Translations under genes and position numbers: made by a program | NCBI RefSeq assembly: GCF_009017415.1 | Contig: NC_092410.1 | Coordinates: 3,658,001 to 3,722,000 of the forward strand | DNA length: 64,000 bases | Source of the DNA: Aspergillus flavus | Lineage: Eukaryota; Ascomycota; Eurotiomycetes; Eurotiales; Aspergillaceae | Reading direction: 5' to 3' | In this document: one piece after another, positions 31,542 to 43,020 of the stretch | How positions within the stretch are numbered: the first letter of the stretch is position 1 | Layout: each line of letters starts with the position of its first letter | Notes under the pieces: model-generated | What the model was told of the DNA's origin: nothing | What the model saw: the letters and a program-made list of their open reading frames with translations, nothing else | Databases searched by the model: none

Positions 31542-32435
31542 CTAGCAAAAAAGAGGCTTCTCCTTACCGGTAGCCGTATCTGATGTTATCATCGACTCAT
31601 CCGCCGATTTGCGGTTCCCAAACCGACCATTACGAAACATCACCGCGGCCATCCTTCGTTCTTTCTTCAGATTGGCTGGCTCATCTTCCGTCATCGTGGC
31701 CGAAGACGCGGACGAAGAGAGCGATGCCACCGAGCCGCGCGTGCGAAGCGGCGATTTGGGCGGGATGCTGGGGAGTCGGATACTGGATAATTTGGGCGCC
31801 GACGCCGCAGTAGCTTGCAGGAGGTTGATGATCTCGACGAGAGATTTGCGGCGACTGACCCGCCAGGCTGGCATGCCCTTTTCATCTTTGGCTGGGATTG
31901 TTGTGTCTGTTTCTTGGTCGGGTTCGTTTGTCTTCGATTCGGTCTCTGTGTCGGTTTCTTCGGGGATGTCTTCGATCATCCGACTCCTGACCTCGGGACC
32001 CTTGACGGTGTTTTTCCTTTGCGGTCTCTCGGGGATACAGTGTGATTCCGTATCATCTTGCTTGTCTTGATCACACTCTTTCTCTTCATTCTGTTCACCT
32101 TCTTCATCTTTGAAATTCCTTTCCACAGCCTCAAACCCAGTATCCCCCTCAACAGCAACAATAGTCTCCTCAGACACCTTCACAGGCGCCTCAACCCCCT
32201 TCCCATAACCACCCCCACACCGAGACCCAGGTCTCCCCTCATCATCCTCATCCTTCTCCACGATCCGAATAGACGGCTTCTTCACCAAATCAGGTTTCAT
32301 CCCAGGAGGACACGAATAAGGAACCGGATCCTTAGGCGGCACAGCCGGAGGCGTGTCACGATCATGTTTCTGTTTATGTCTCTGTCTCCGTCGACCCTGA
32401 AGACAGGATCTGAAGATCTTAGATAAGATACTCAT
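31542..32435 (-). CDS. Uncharacterised 297-aa disordered protein
   Basis: Not recognised. Single exon, ATG at 32435. The N-terminus MSILSKIFRSCLQGRRRQRHK is an amphipathic, basic helix that could bind membrane or nucleic acid. A Pro-rich patch (PPAVPPKDPVPYSCPPGMKP) and a long acidic, Glu/Asp/Gln-rich middle follow. The C-terminal third looks more constrained: RVSRRKSLVEIINLLQATAASAPKLSSIRLPSIPPKSP, an RTRGSVASLSSSASSAT serine tract and KKERRMAAVMFRNGRFGNRKS near the end. Several R-x-x-S sites suit kinases. Long upstream region (1.2 kb). Confidence 0.6.
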   Translation of the reverse strand: MSILSKIFRSCLQGRRRQRHKQKHDRDTPPAVPPKDPVPYSCPPGMKPDLVKKPSIRIVEKDEDDEGRPGSRCGGGYGKGVEAPVKVSEETIVAVEGDTGFEAVERNFKDEEGEQNEEKECDQDKQDDTESHCIPERPQRKNTVKGPEVRSRMIEDIPEETDTETESKTNEPDQETDTTIPAKDEKGMPAWRVSRRKSLVEIINLLQATAASAPKLSSIRLPSIPPKSPLRTRGSVASLSSSASSATMTEDEPANLKKERRMAAVMFRNGRFGNRKSADESMITSDTATGKEKPLFC

Positions 32436-33629
32436 TGTTTTCTTCTTATCCCGTTGTTCCCCTCTTATCCAGTTTTTAACTTCGTCTGGACTTGGACGAA
32501 CACCCTCCGTGACAGGTGATGAGGGGTCGATCGAGGAGGGTTTATATGACTATCGATAAAGCCGCTGTTTTTGTTTGGATTTGTTCGTTTTGGGCTATAT
32601 TGATTGCGGGGGAATGGAAGGTCTCTTTCTTCTCTTTCCCTGGACACAACCCCAGGTGGGGAATGTAGTATAGGGATAGTCGAGGTGCGTTGATTCTTGC
32701 AGGATGGTACCTGACTTATGCAGTGGGGATGTATATGTATAGTATGCGCTGTACTGTTACTCCCGGTTGAGTGGGTGAAGGAGTAGTTTGTTGCTGGTGG
32801 TGATGAGTTAGTGAGTGAGGGATGGCGGTCTTCGAGGGGAGGGGTTATATGCGGTTGCCCTGTTACTACGACCGGGCACTTTTTGACTTTGGTTCCTGGT
32901 TCCTGGCCCGCTTTCCATGTTTACCTTTGTGGTTCTTCTAGAGGTTGAGTTTGGTTTAAATGTAAGGAGGGTAAGGGTAGCAGGTGCAATGGGATGTAAG
33001 GATGCATTTCGTGTTAAGGGCTGTTGTGCTACTAGCTACTAAGTTCCTAGTATCTGGGTTTTACTTCCGCGGGGAAAGTATGGGATTGATTGGTGACTTT
33101 GGCGGTGTGTGTGCGGGAGTTTGTGTAAATGTGAGGTTATTATGGTGATTGCAGGGTTGATCTTAATAAGAATTCCATGTATGCTGGACCTCTGGGAGAG
33201 TAAGGGAGGTTAGAGGTGGTAAGTTGTTGTACAACATGTACTTTGTAGCGTTGAGGGTGCTAGGCTGCGGGTTAGGGCTAATTCTGACTCTTGGGTCGGG
33301 GGCTCGTGAGATGCCAATTTTCGTGCAGCGAACGTGTACGATTTCTGGGGATTTTTTTTATCAATACCCCGACTTCGTGGGTGTCGGGGGTTTTTTTTTT
33401 CTTTTTCCTGATTTTGTGGCTTTTCTTCTCTGCCCTCCTTTCTTGGGGGGTGTGGCGTTCTGCTTATTTCAAGGGCTGCAAGGGATGGTTGTACTATTTG
33501 TCATGCACCAACTGTCCATGTCATCATTGCATTGCCGTAGTATCACTAGTTCTATGCCTTACATACAAAGTCTCTGTGCCTGGTAACAAAGTATCGAAGA
33601 AAACCTATGAGAACAAAACAAACAGCCAC
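32436..33629. other. Intergenic with a hairpin plus T-run
   Basis: About 1.2 kb between the uncharacterised gene's promoter and the 3' end of the nitronate monooxygenase. No credible gene. It contains a GC-rich hairpin followed by T10 at 33367-33400 (listed separately). Confidence 0.5.
33367..33400 (+). terminator. Hairpin followed by T10 (terminator-like)
   Basis: CCCCGAC (33367-33373) pairs perfectly with GTCGGGG (33383-33389) across a 9-base loop, then one G and ten T. The shape is that of a bacterial intrinsic terminator or a Pol III stop. There is no known RNA gene just upstream, so it may be chance. Confidence 0.25.
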
Positions 33630-34831
<1,202 letters not shown>

Positions 34832-35516
34832 TTTGTTCCTGTTCTAACTGTATGCAACTGAGATTGAGCGTATGTACTTCTAGATAGCGGCCGACTCGAC
34901 GGTGGCTCCAATAATTAATATGAACAGAGAATGTATAATCTATCAGTGAAGGGTATCACGAACAACAGGCTATTAAAAGAGTGGCCTTCGGATCAGCAAA
35001 GGAATGCGACTTCTTTGTACCCGCGGAGATTCTGCCGTGGGGAAGAGTTACCGAGGTTCGTGGCCGACCGACGGTCGGGTCGGCGAGATTAATATTCAGG
35101 ACGGCCCCTGGAGAGAACAAGAATGCGGGGGAATGCCGCAAGTTGACAGCTGGGGAAATAAGTCCTGAATGACGGATGACATGGTAGCATATTTGCATAA
35201 AATAGGAAGATCCTTGCCATTTGTCCCCATCGCATAGCATGTTGTTGCGAATGCCATCCCCGCATGTGATTACGCGGCGGCTTTTATGAATGATTGATAG
35301 GGAGCACATGATTCCCTTCGCCATAGTCCCATGACTAGAGAATGTGTGAACAAAGTGCTTGTATCTACTATACCACATCTCTAACATCAAATGAACACAG
35401 TGTAACCCCGAAAACATGTATATAGATTCCTTTATGGCTGGAGGAACTAGAACGCCATCAATGCATATAGGTATAAGCGAATGTAACCACAAATCAGCAG
35501 AAATATCCTAACTCTT
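34832..35516. other. Intergenic, NMO promoter to CysRS 3' end
   Basis: About 685 bases with no gene recognised. The part nearest 34832 is the NMO promoter. Confidence 0.5.
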
Positions 35517-38127
35517 TTATTTTGCTCCCATTTGGCTGGCCAGCCACTGCTCGTGCAGCTTCTTCTGTCTCTCCCAGTCTTTCCGAAGCTTCTTAGCCCG
35601 GCTCTTAGCGATCTCCTCGCCAGCCGCATCGCGGGTGGGGAGACCCTCGTCATCCCACGCGCTATATTCGTTTGTCCGGAACATCTCCAGGTGGCTGAGC
35701 TTGCCCTTCTGCAGCCTTTCCAAGGCTTCCTTTTCCTTCTTCTCCTTTTCAAGCTGCTTTTGCTGCGCCCGCCTGGCCTTCTCTTCCCGAGCCTGGATCA
35801 ACTCGCGAGTCACTGGGCGAACGAGTGCAGGCAAGTTGTCTCGATCTTCAAGATACACGCCGACTTCGAACAAATCGATATCGCGAACACGATCGCAGAG
35901 TGCCAAAACCTCCTTGCTGATGTTATTCGATTCCTCAAGTGACGACAGTTTGTTACGGAAATTGCTCAAGACGTCAGCATAAGGCTTCGTGGAATCTGTG
36001 ACCTCCTGCTCGGGAAGAGCTTCACGATCGACGATCTCAGCAATGGTCTTGGCGTTGACTCCTTCCTTCGCCCGTGCGGCCTGTCGCAGAGAGTCACGCA
36101 TGGAGGACAGTGGGTGGAGGAAGGGCTTGGCCTCTTCGGGGACGTCAATACCAGACCATCCGATTTCTTGACTGTCGGCAGCAGCCTTGCCATTGAGGCC
36201 AAAGATATTGACCATAGAAGTCACCCACCGGGCAACAGCCTCAACGTCCTTGGGGTTGACGGCTGACTTGTCGGCGCTGTTGTATTTCGTGATAAGCTCA
36301 GAAATAGCATACATGGCTCCCGGGGTGTTGAACGAGTCGCACAGGTGCTCATAGACAGCCTTCTGGGCATCTGCCAAAGCAGTGGCGAGAGTATCGTCCG
36401 TGCCAGAACCTTGCAGGGCAGCGGGGTCCTTCACCTTGATGAAAAAGTTGTTCACCTTCTCCTCCCACGAGCTACCAGCGCTAACAAGGTCATCGGTGAT
36501 TTCAACACCATCCTTCCAGCCGCCCAACAGGAACACAATTCTCAAGCTCCGGGGGGTCCACTCCTTCCTTTCCAATGCCTCACGAATGGTAGTGAAATTC
36601 TTCAGAGACTTAGACATCTTAGAGCCCTGGATGGACAGGTGTCCCATGTGGAAGAAATAGTTAACCCACTGTTCGTCGTGTGAATGGTTATGGCTGTCTG
36701 CCCAGTATGCCTCGCTTTGCGCAAGTTCGTTGTCATGGTGAGGGAACGCAAGGTCGACACCACCCGAATGGATGTCCAGCTGCTTGCCCAACCGTGCGGA
36801 AGCCATGGCAGAGCACTCAATATGCCATCCGGGTCTTCCACGACCCCAGGAGCTCGCCCAGCTAGGCTCACCAGGCTTCGAAGCCTTCCAGAGGGCGAAA
36901 TCAGATGCAGATCGCTTATCTGTAGCTTTCTTTGTCAAGGAACCTTCTCCTTCAGCCAACAGCTTGCTATCTGAACGGTTCCAGGGTTCCAGCCGGGCGT
37001 ACGGGTGGCCAGCAGCCTCGAAAGCTTCAATATCAAAGTAGACAGAGCCATCATCCGTAACGTAGCCGAAGTTATTCTTCACAATTTTCTCCACGAAATC
37101 AGCAATTTCTGCACCATACTCGGTTACTCGAGTGATTTCGTTAGGGTCGAGGACGTTCAGATCCCGCATATCCTTCAAGAACCGCTCCTCATATCTCTTG
37201 GTCAACTTGGTGAAAATTCCATGGTCGTCCGCATTGATCGAGGTTCCCTTTAATGAATCTAAGTACGGCAGAAGGAGATCTTGAGCTTCCGTGTAGAACT
37301 TCTCCGCAAAGCCTTTAGGCCGCTCGCCCGATTGTTCCGCCTCCGCGATTACTTTTGCTGCTGATGCAACAGTTTTAATGTGCATTTTAGCCTTCGCTTC
37401 ATCGTCACCGGCCTTCTCGTTGCCCGGTAGCGGTCCTCCATTCAGCACGGTAGCGTAGGTCTTCTCTACCTCATCCTTATATTGAGACACGGGCAGATCT
37501 GGGCTCAGCAATGGCAGGTTCTTCTTGATGTATGCAGTGTATGCTTTTTTGGCAACGTCCAAGACATCGCCATCGATCGTAGGGTGCTCGGAAGTGAACT
37601 CCGTGAATAAATGCTGTTGTCGGCCTCTGAGGATAATCTGTGACTCATTAGCGTCGCATTCCACCCAGTCGTGAAGACAGCCCGAATCGCAAAGGGTACG
37701 GTTCATAGCGTACCTTGTCATCAACGTCTGTAATATTCATGACAAAGTTCACGTCGAACTTGAAGTAGTCACGCATGATACGCCGAATGATATCAGTGCT
37801 AACATAGTTTCTAGCATGGCCCAGATGGGCGTCGTCGTAGACAGTCGGTCCGCACGCATACCAAGAAACTTTCTTGCCCTCCTTATCGATGGGTATAAAA
37901 GGGTTCTTCGAACGCGTTAACGAGTTCCAAACTTTCAGCGGCGGCAGGCTTTTTTCGGCCTCAGGGTGGAGGGGTGGCTGCTGCCATTGCGGTTGTTGGC
38001 GTGCGGTGGCCATAGATCTGGATCTGGAGAGAAGGGCAACAGGGTAAAAGAGCGACAAGCGTTGTTTCGACCGATTAGTGAGGAAATTGGAGACCAGGCG
38101 AGGAAGTCGGTGAGAGGTGAGGGGCAT
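35517..38127 (-). CDS. CRS1: Cysteinyl-tRNA synthetase, likely dual cytosolic/mitochondrial
   Basis: Class I synthetase charging tRNA-Cys. Two exons on the complement, 38127-37714 and 37637-35517. The ATP-binding HIGH motif is HLGHARNY in [25 protein letters not shown], and the second is KMSKSLKNF; the Zn-site stretch [11 protein letters not shown] and [18 protein letters not shown] are also intact. From the ATG at 38127 the protein is 844 aa and opens with a basic, Ser/Arg-rich, acid-free leader ([20 protein letters not shown]) ending in [13 protein letters not shown]; from the ATG at 38013 it is 806 aa and lacks it. In yeast one gene supplies both compartments, so alternative starts are likely here. 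A further in-frame ATG exists at 38217. The C-terminus is a Lys/Glu-rich helical extension typical of eukaryotic CysRS. Confidence 0.93.
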
Positions 38128-38438
38128 CAGGAACGGAGCTCCAAAAGAGGGACAAATAATCCAAACTACGGGAGGGGTGCCTGGAGGCCAGCCTGACAAC
38201 CAACCTGAGTCAAGCATTCAATGGATGCGCCAGAGGGTCATCATCCAATGATAAACTAGATTTCCAATGCGGTGGGAGCATCACCCTAATCTTCTAGCCC
38301 TGAGCCCTAATTACTGTCCCAGTCGGGTCTAGATCGGATCTTTAATGGCTGCCCCAGAATGATAGAGGCTTTTGAGCTCGTCCGAGATTTTGCGATTGCG
38401 AAAGAATATTTGAAGCGGCAACACCACACGCAGTCGCA
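38128..38438. promoter_or_regulatory. Shared divergent promoter, CysRS / TRM61
   Basis: 311 bases (221 if the 38217 start is used) between two tRNA-related genes transcribed apart. No obvious TATA box; specific sites not assigned. Confidence 0.5.
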
Positions 38439-39863
38439 ATGCCTTCCCCCTTCTTAACCCCCGGCTCACGGTCGCAACTCGACAATCTTGCTCTGCTTCA
38501 ACTCCGCAGAGATCAGACGATCCCGACGATTCTCCAGCTCCATGATGAAAAGAACGGAGGATATAAGGAAGGAAAAGTCACCAACACCCGCTTCGGCTCA
38601 TTTCCGCATATCACGCTTTGCGATCAACCATGGGGCTCACAGATCATCGCATCCAAGGTAGACACGGGGTCCCGGGGCCGTACGCAGAAGATGAAACGGA
38701 AAGCGGACGAGCTGGATTCGTCCACCCAGGCCGAAGATAAGCCTTCTCCGCAGACCCCAGTGGCAGCCTCCAGCGGTTTCCTTCACCTCCTTTACCCCAC
38801 ACCAGAACTATGGACCGCGTCGCTCCCTCATCGTACTCAAGTCGTTTATACACCGGACTACAGCTACATCCTCCATCGGTTACGCGCGCGTCCTGGATGT
38901 ACCGTAATTGAAGCGGGAGCTGGAAGTGGCTCTTTCACCCATGCCTCCGTGCGGGCAGTGTTCAATGGATATCCTTCAGATGATCAACCGACGAAAAAGA
39001 GAAGGCTTGGCAAAGTCTGCAGTTTTGAATTTCACGCGCAGCGGGCGGAGAAGGTTCGCGTGGAGGTGAACCAGCATGGCCTCGATGGACTGGTGGAGGT
39101 AACACACCGTGATGTCTATGAGGATGGGTTCCTCCTCGGGGACCCGAAGACAGGCAAATCCCCAAAGGCGAATGCGATTTTCCTTGATCTGCCTGCTCCT
39201 TGGCTAGCTCTTAAGCATCTCGTTCGCAACCCACCCGAGGGTACGGAATCACCGCTTGATCCTACATCCCCGGTCTATATATGTACATTCTCTCCCTGTC
39301 TTGAACAGGTACAGCGTACTATCAGCACACTCCGCCAATTGGGCTGGTTGGGAATATCAATGGTGGAAGTCAACAACCGTAGAATCGAGGTCAAGCGAGA
39401 ACGAGTTGGGTTAGATCTCGGGAACATTCGCGGAACAGTGGTCTTCCCCAAATCCGTTGACGAAGCGGTTGAGAGAACGCGTGCCCTTGAGGAACGTGCC
39501 CAGTTGTTCCGTGCAACGCAGAATCAAAGTGACGGCGACAGCACCCCTGCCCCTAAAGCTGAAAATGAGGCAAAGGGTGGCCAGCAAGAATCTGAGGTCC
39601 CAGTGTATAAGCAGGGTCGTGTGATGACCAGGTCAGAATTGGACCTTAAGAATCATACATCCTACCTTGTCTTTGCTATTTTGCCTCGGGAATGGACCGA
39701 GGAGGATGAAAAGCGCTGCCGTGAGAAATGGCCGTCAAACCGGGTGCAGGAACCGCAGGGACCACAAAAGAGTAAGAAGCAACTGAAAAGGGAATCAAGG
39801 GAGAAACGCGACCTGCAAAGAAAAGAGCAAAGTCAACCGGAGACGGAGTCCCAAAAGGAATAG
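38439..39863 (+). CDS. TRM61: tRNA (adenine-58-N1)-methyltransferase catalytic subunit
   Basis: SAM-dependent subunit of the Trm6-Trm61 complex that makes m1A58 in the T-loop of tRNAs, including initiator tRNA-Met. Single exon, 474 aa. N-terminal beta domain with NTRFGSFPHITLCDQPWGSQI, then FLHLLYPTPELWTASLPHRTQVVYTPDYSYI, SAM motif I EAGAGSGSFTHA near 158, motif II SFEFHAQRAEKVRVE, and the catalytic-region FLDLPAPWLAL. An insert of about 40 charged residues (74-108) lies between the domains. The C-terminus is Lys/Glu/Gln-rich. Shares its promoter region with CysRS and is convergent with SWA2. Confidence 0.93.
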   Translation: MPSPFLTPGSRSQLDNLALLQLRRDQTIPTILQLHDEKNGGYKEGKVTNTRFGSFPHITLCDQPWGSQIIASKVDTGSRGRTQKMKRKADELDSSTQAEDKPSPQTPVAASSGFLHLLYPTPELWTASLPHRTQVVYTPDYSYILHRLRARPGCTVIEAGAGSGSFTHASVRAVFNGYPSDDQPTKKRRLGKVCSFEFHAQRAEKVRVEVNQHGLDGLVEVTHRDVYEDGFLLGDPKTGKSPKANAIFLDLPAPWLALKHLVRNPPEGTESPLDPTSPVYICTFSPCLEQVQRTISTLRQLGWLGISMVEVNNRRIEVKRERVGLDLGNIRGTVVFPKSVDEAVERTRALEERAQLFRATQNQSDGDSTPAPKAENEAKGGQQESEVPVYKQGRVMTRSELDLKNHTSYLVFAILPREWTEEDEKRCREKWPSNRVQEPQGPQKSKKQLKRESREKRDLQRKEQSQPETESQKE

Positions 39864-40256
39864 AAGGTATCAGACTTACGTTACTAGAACCATGCTTTAG
39901 GTGCTGTATTATGTTCTGTCTTCTTGGATAAATTTTGTTAATTCGCTGGTTTCCCATGCCAGAACCAGACTTGCAGTCATATCTGATAAGTCAACAAAGA
40001 ATACTAATGACAGGCTGAAGGTCACTTTCTAAGGAATATATACACAAATGACCCCTGGTCAGAAAAAGAGAAACAAAAGCCTTGATTTCATGACACATGT
40101 AAAGACCTCTATGTACAATATGGATCTATGGTCAATCCTACGCAGTTCCATTCCATAGCATAGAAATAAGGGAGCGGAAATCCGGACAATAGTGGGTATT
40201 GCGTTAAAGTAGAATATTGTTCTAGTCAGCTAGAACAGTAAATGCGATGTTGATCC
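39864..40256. other. Convergent intergenic region TRM61 / SWA2
   Basis: About 390 AT-rich bases between two facing 3' ends; expected to hold both polyadenylation sites. Confidence 0.5.
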
Positions 40257-43020
40257 TTATAGATTATTCTCCGCCTTGAATTTATCCCATGCTTCATTGA
40301 GCGTGCCGAACACTGCACCAGCGATCATTCGCTGTTCCGTCGTGGCATTGGTAGAAAGCTGTACCGATCATTAGCTGCTGTGATATAGTATTCTTAAGAA
40401 GCAGGCGTACCTTGTCTGGGTGCACCTTGGCGATCCCCTTCATATATTGCACCTTGACCTTGTTCGGCATAATCAGTTCCGACATGTTGATCTTTTTCCA
40501 CCCAGCCTCCGGCCACAGAACAGTGTCCAAACTGCCCAAAAGCGCTCGTAGATTGTCCTGCTTGCCGTTCTTCCAGGCAGTTAGTCGAGCATCCACACTT
40601 TCTGTAAGAGCGAATTTCTCTTCATCGGCACGCTCAGCGGCTTTGTTGGCTTCTCGCAACCGACTGACAGCGGCGGAGTTGGCAGATGAAGAGCTGCCAC
40701 CTTGCAGGTCATCAAGTGCAGACTTCTTAGGTGCAGGAGCAGGCGGCCGCCTAGCAGGGGCTGAAGGTTTCGAAACAGGTTTGCTAATGCCGGCAGCTTT
40801 CTCACATCTGTTGCGGCCTTGGATACTGGTGCTACCACCGTGGCCGTTTTCAACCGCCTGTTTCCACGCCTGTGCAGCATCTGCCCATCGCTCTAATTGC
40901 TCGAGGGCCTCGGCCTTGCGCATCAAGGCTTTGCCGAAGAAATCCTTCATCGGTTTACTGGGTTCACCGTTTCCGATTTCAATGCTCTCGGCCTCGCCCT
41001 TCGAAGGGCCAATCACATCCAGGATAGTGTCTGCATCGCCAATTGCCACCTTAGGCTCACCAACCTTCAGTGCTGTCATGGCACGATTGCTGCGGATGAT
41101 GATCGCAAGGGGGTACTTGTCAGGTAGCAACGACAGAGCTGCGGAAAATGCCTCGTGGGCAGCTGCATAATCACCTCTCTTATAAGCTTCAGCCGCCTTC
41201 GTCCGATGATGATGCGTGGATGCCAGAGCGTCCTGTGATACTTGAGGGATGACTCGGGGCGGAGCTTTTGGTCGCGCAGGCAGAGGTTTAGATGTAACAG
41301 CTGGCCGCGTGGGCTGCGCCGGCGAGGGTGACAGTCTAGGGCGCTCAGCAGGCTGTGGAGCCGGAGAATCGAATAAGTCAACATTCTGCGCAGGGGCTGG
41401 AGATTGTGCGGTTGGTCGTTTTCTTCTCGCTGGGCTCACATATGCTTGTGCTGACTGTTCTTCTACTGCAGATTTGGTCAATCGGGCTCTGGGATCCTTC
41501 GTCTGGCTTGGCTGCTGTTGTCGCATAAAGGCCGGCTGTTGCATATTTCTGTCACCAACTGGAGAAGGCTGGCTTCGATAGCTATCGCTAAGGGTGCGAG
41601 GTGGGGGTCCATCGTTGGACCTTGTTGGCTTGCGTGAAGCACGAGGATCTACACCGGATTCAAGGAGAAGAGCCTCGTCAGTGAAGTCAGCTGGCTGTTT
41701 CTGAGACTGATCAGGAAAGCGCCGGTGTTCCCTAGGTGAGGGCTCCTCGCGGGCAGACGGATCTCTGAGCCACCGGGGCTGGTTCGGATCTTGGTCTGTG
41801 TTGAAGTCATTAACGACTTGTTGAACCTTCTTGCTACCAGTCTTCCACAGCGAGTTTGCTGTTTTTAACAAGTTATTGCCGAATGCAGCGGCAATCTGCG
41901 ACGGATCCTTGTCTGCTGTCGAAGGTGACCGATTATCCTCGCGGCGCCTTGAAGAATGGGTCCGCTCCTGTTGCATCCACGATGGCATATCGCGATCCGA
42001 CCTCCCGGCCCGATCTCTGCTCCGGCTCTCATGGCTCGGGTAGCGTTCTTGAGCCGTTGGTCTACTTCCAGACTTTTGTCGAGATTCTTCGTGCGCCTGC
42101 GTGAGAAGCAATGAGACCGCAGCTTGAACATCAGTTCCGGATGACGTCATGCGTAGAGCTTGGCTAGCTTTATCTGCAGGAAATCCCATATCAACGAGCT
42201 CTGCAATTGCTCGGTCAGTCCCATTTGACGGCTTGGGAGATGGGGTAGGGTCTGCGCGCTCTGGAGTTGGAGGTTTGGCTGGTGGTTCCGGTCGGCGGAC
42301 TTCAGAAACGGGCTTACCCAGCAAGCCCAGGAAGTCATCATCGTCAGTCTCTGCAGGTTGCGGCGGCGGCGGAGGAGGATTTGGTTTAGGTTTCAATTGA
42401 TTAAGGCCGAAAGGATCATCGTCGTCGTCCATGAACGACATTCCAGAGGACTGTGGCGCTGCAGAGGATCCATTGGGGGTGGGCTGCGGCGACCTGGCGT
42501 CTACCCGTGGCGACGGGCTTGGACTAGGTACGGGGAAGTGAGTCGATGCATCAACAGGTGCCGAAGCGTCAAATGCGGCAAGGAGATCATCTTCATCAGC
42601 GGACTGGGCTTTTTGCTGAGTAGAGGTCATGCCAATTGCAGCAGGTTTGTTGCCACCCTTCTCGAGATTATCCCAGAATTGAGCATTTTGCGCCCCATAT
42701 TGTGTTTCGAACCGAGATCGATTCTCTGCCTCTTTCTTGGCTCTCTCTTCTTGTAGCCTCTTCTGCTGCTCGATAAGGGACAGGTTCTTATTTGGGTTAG
42801 ACGAATTGAAAGATACGAGGTTCGCGAAGCTGTCCTTGTCCGGTGTTGCAGACTTGGAGGGCGGGTTTGAAGCCCCGGAGGAGGCAGAAAGAGGAGTAGA
42901 TCGGCCGGAGGTATCATTGCGTCTCACATTTGGAAACAAGAGGCTGGAGCTCATAGGTAGGGGTTTACGGGGGTCATTGGACGAAGTGGAATTCCAATTC
43001 AGGCCGCTCAGATCGTCCAT
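40257..43020 (-). CDS. SWA2: Auxilin-like UBA/TPR/J-domain protein
   Basis: Clathrin-uncoating cofactor that recruits Hsp70 to clathrin-coated vesicles and has a role in cortical ER inheritance in yeast. Two exons on the complement, 43020-40411 and 40358-40257, give 903 aa. Order: a disordered N-terminus with acidic DPF/DDF-type clathrin and adaptor motifs (DDDDPFGLNQL, DDDDFLGLLGK), a UBA domain at about 268-306 (IAELVDMGFPADKASQALR), a Pro/Ser-rich region, TPR repeats at about 585-720 (AYKRGDYAAAHEAFSAALSLLP), then a C-terminal J domain with the HPD motif (KVHPDK). The intron splits the J domain right after HPDK; splicing gives LSTNATTEQRMIAGAVFGTLNEAWDKF, the expected auxilin ending. Confidence 0.92.
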
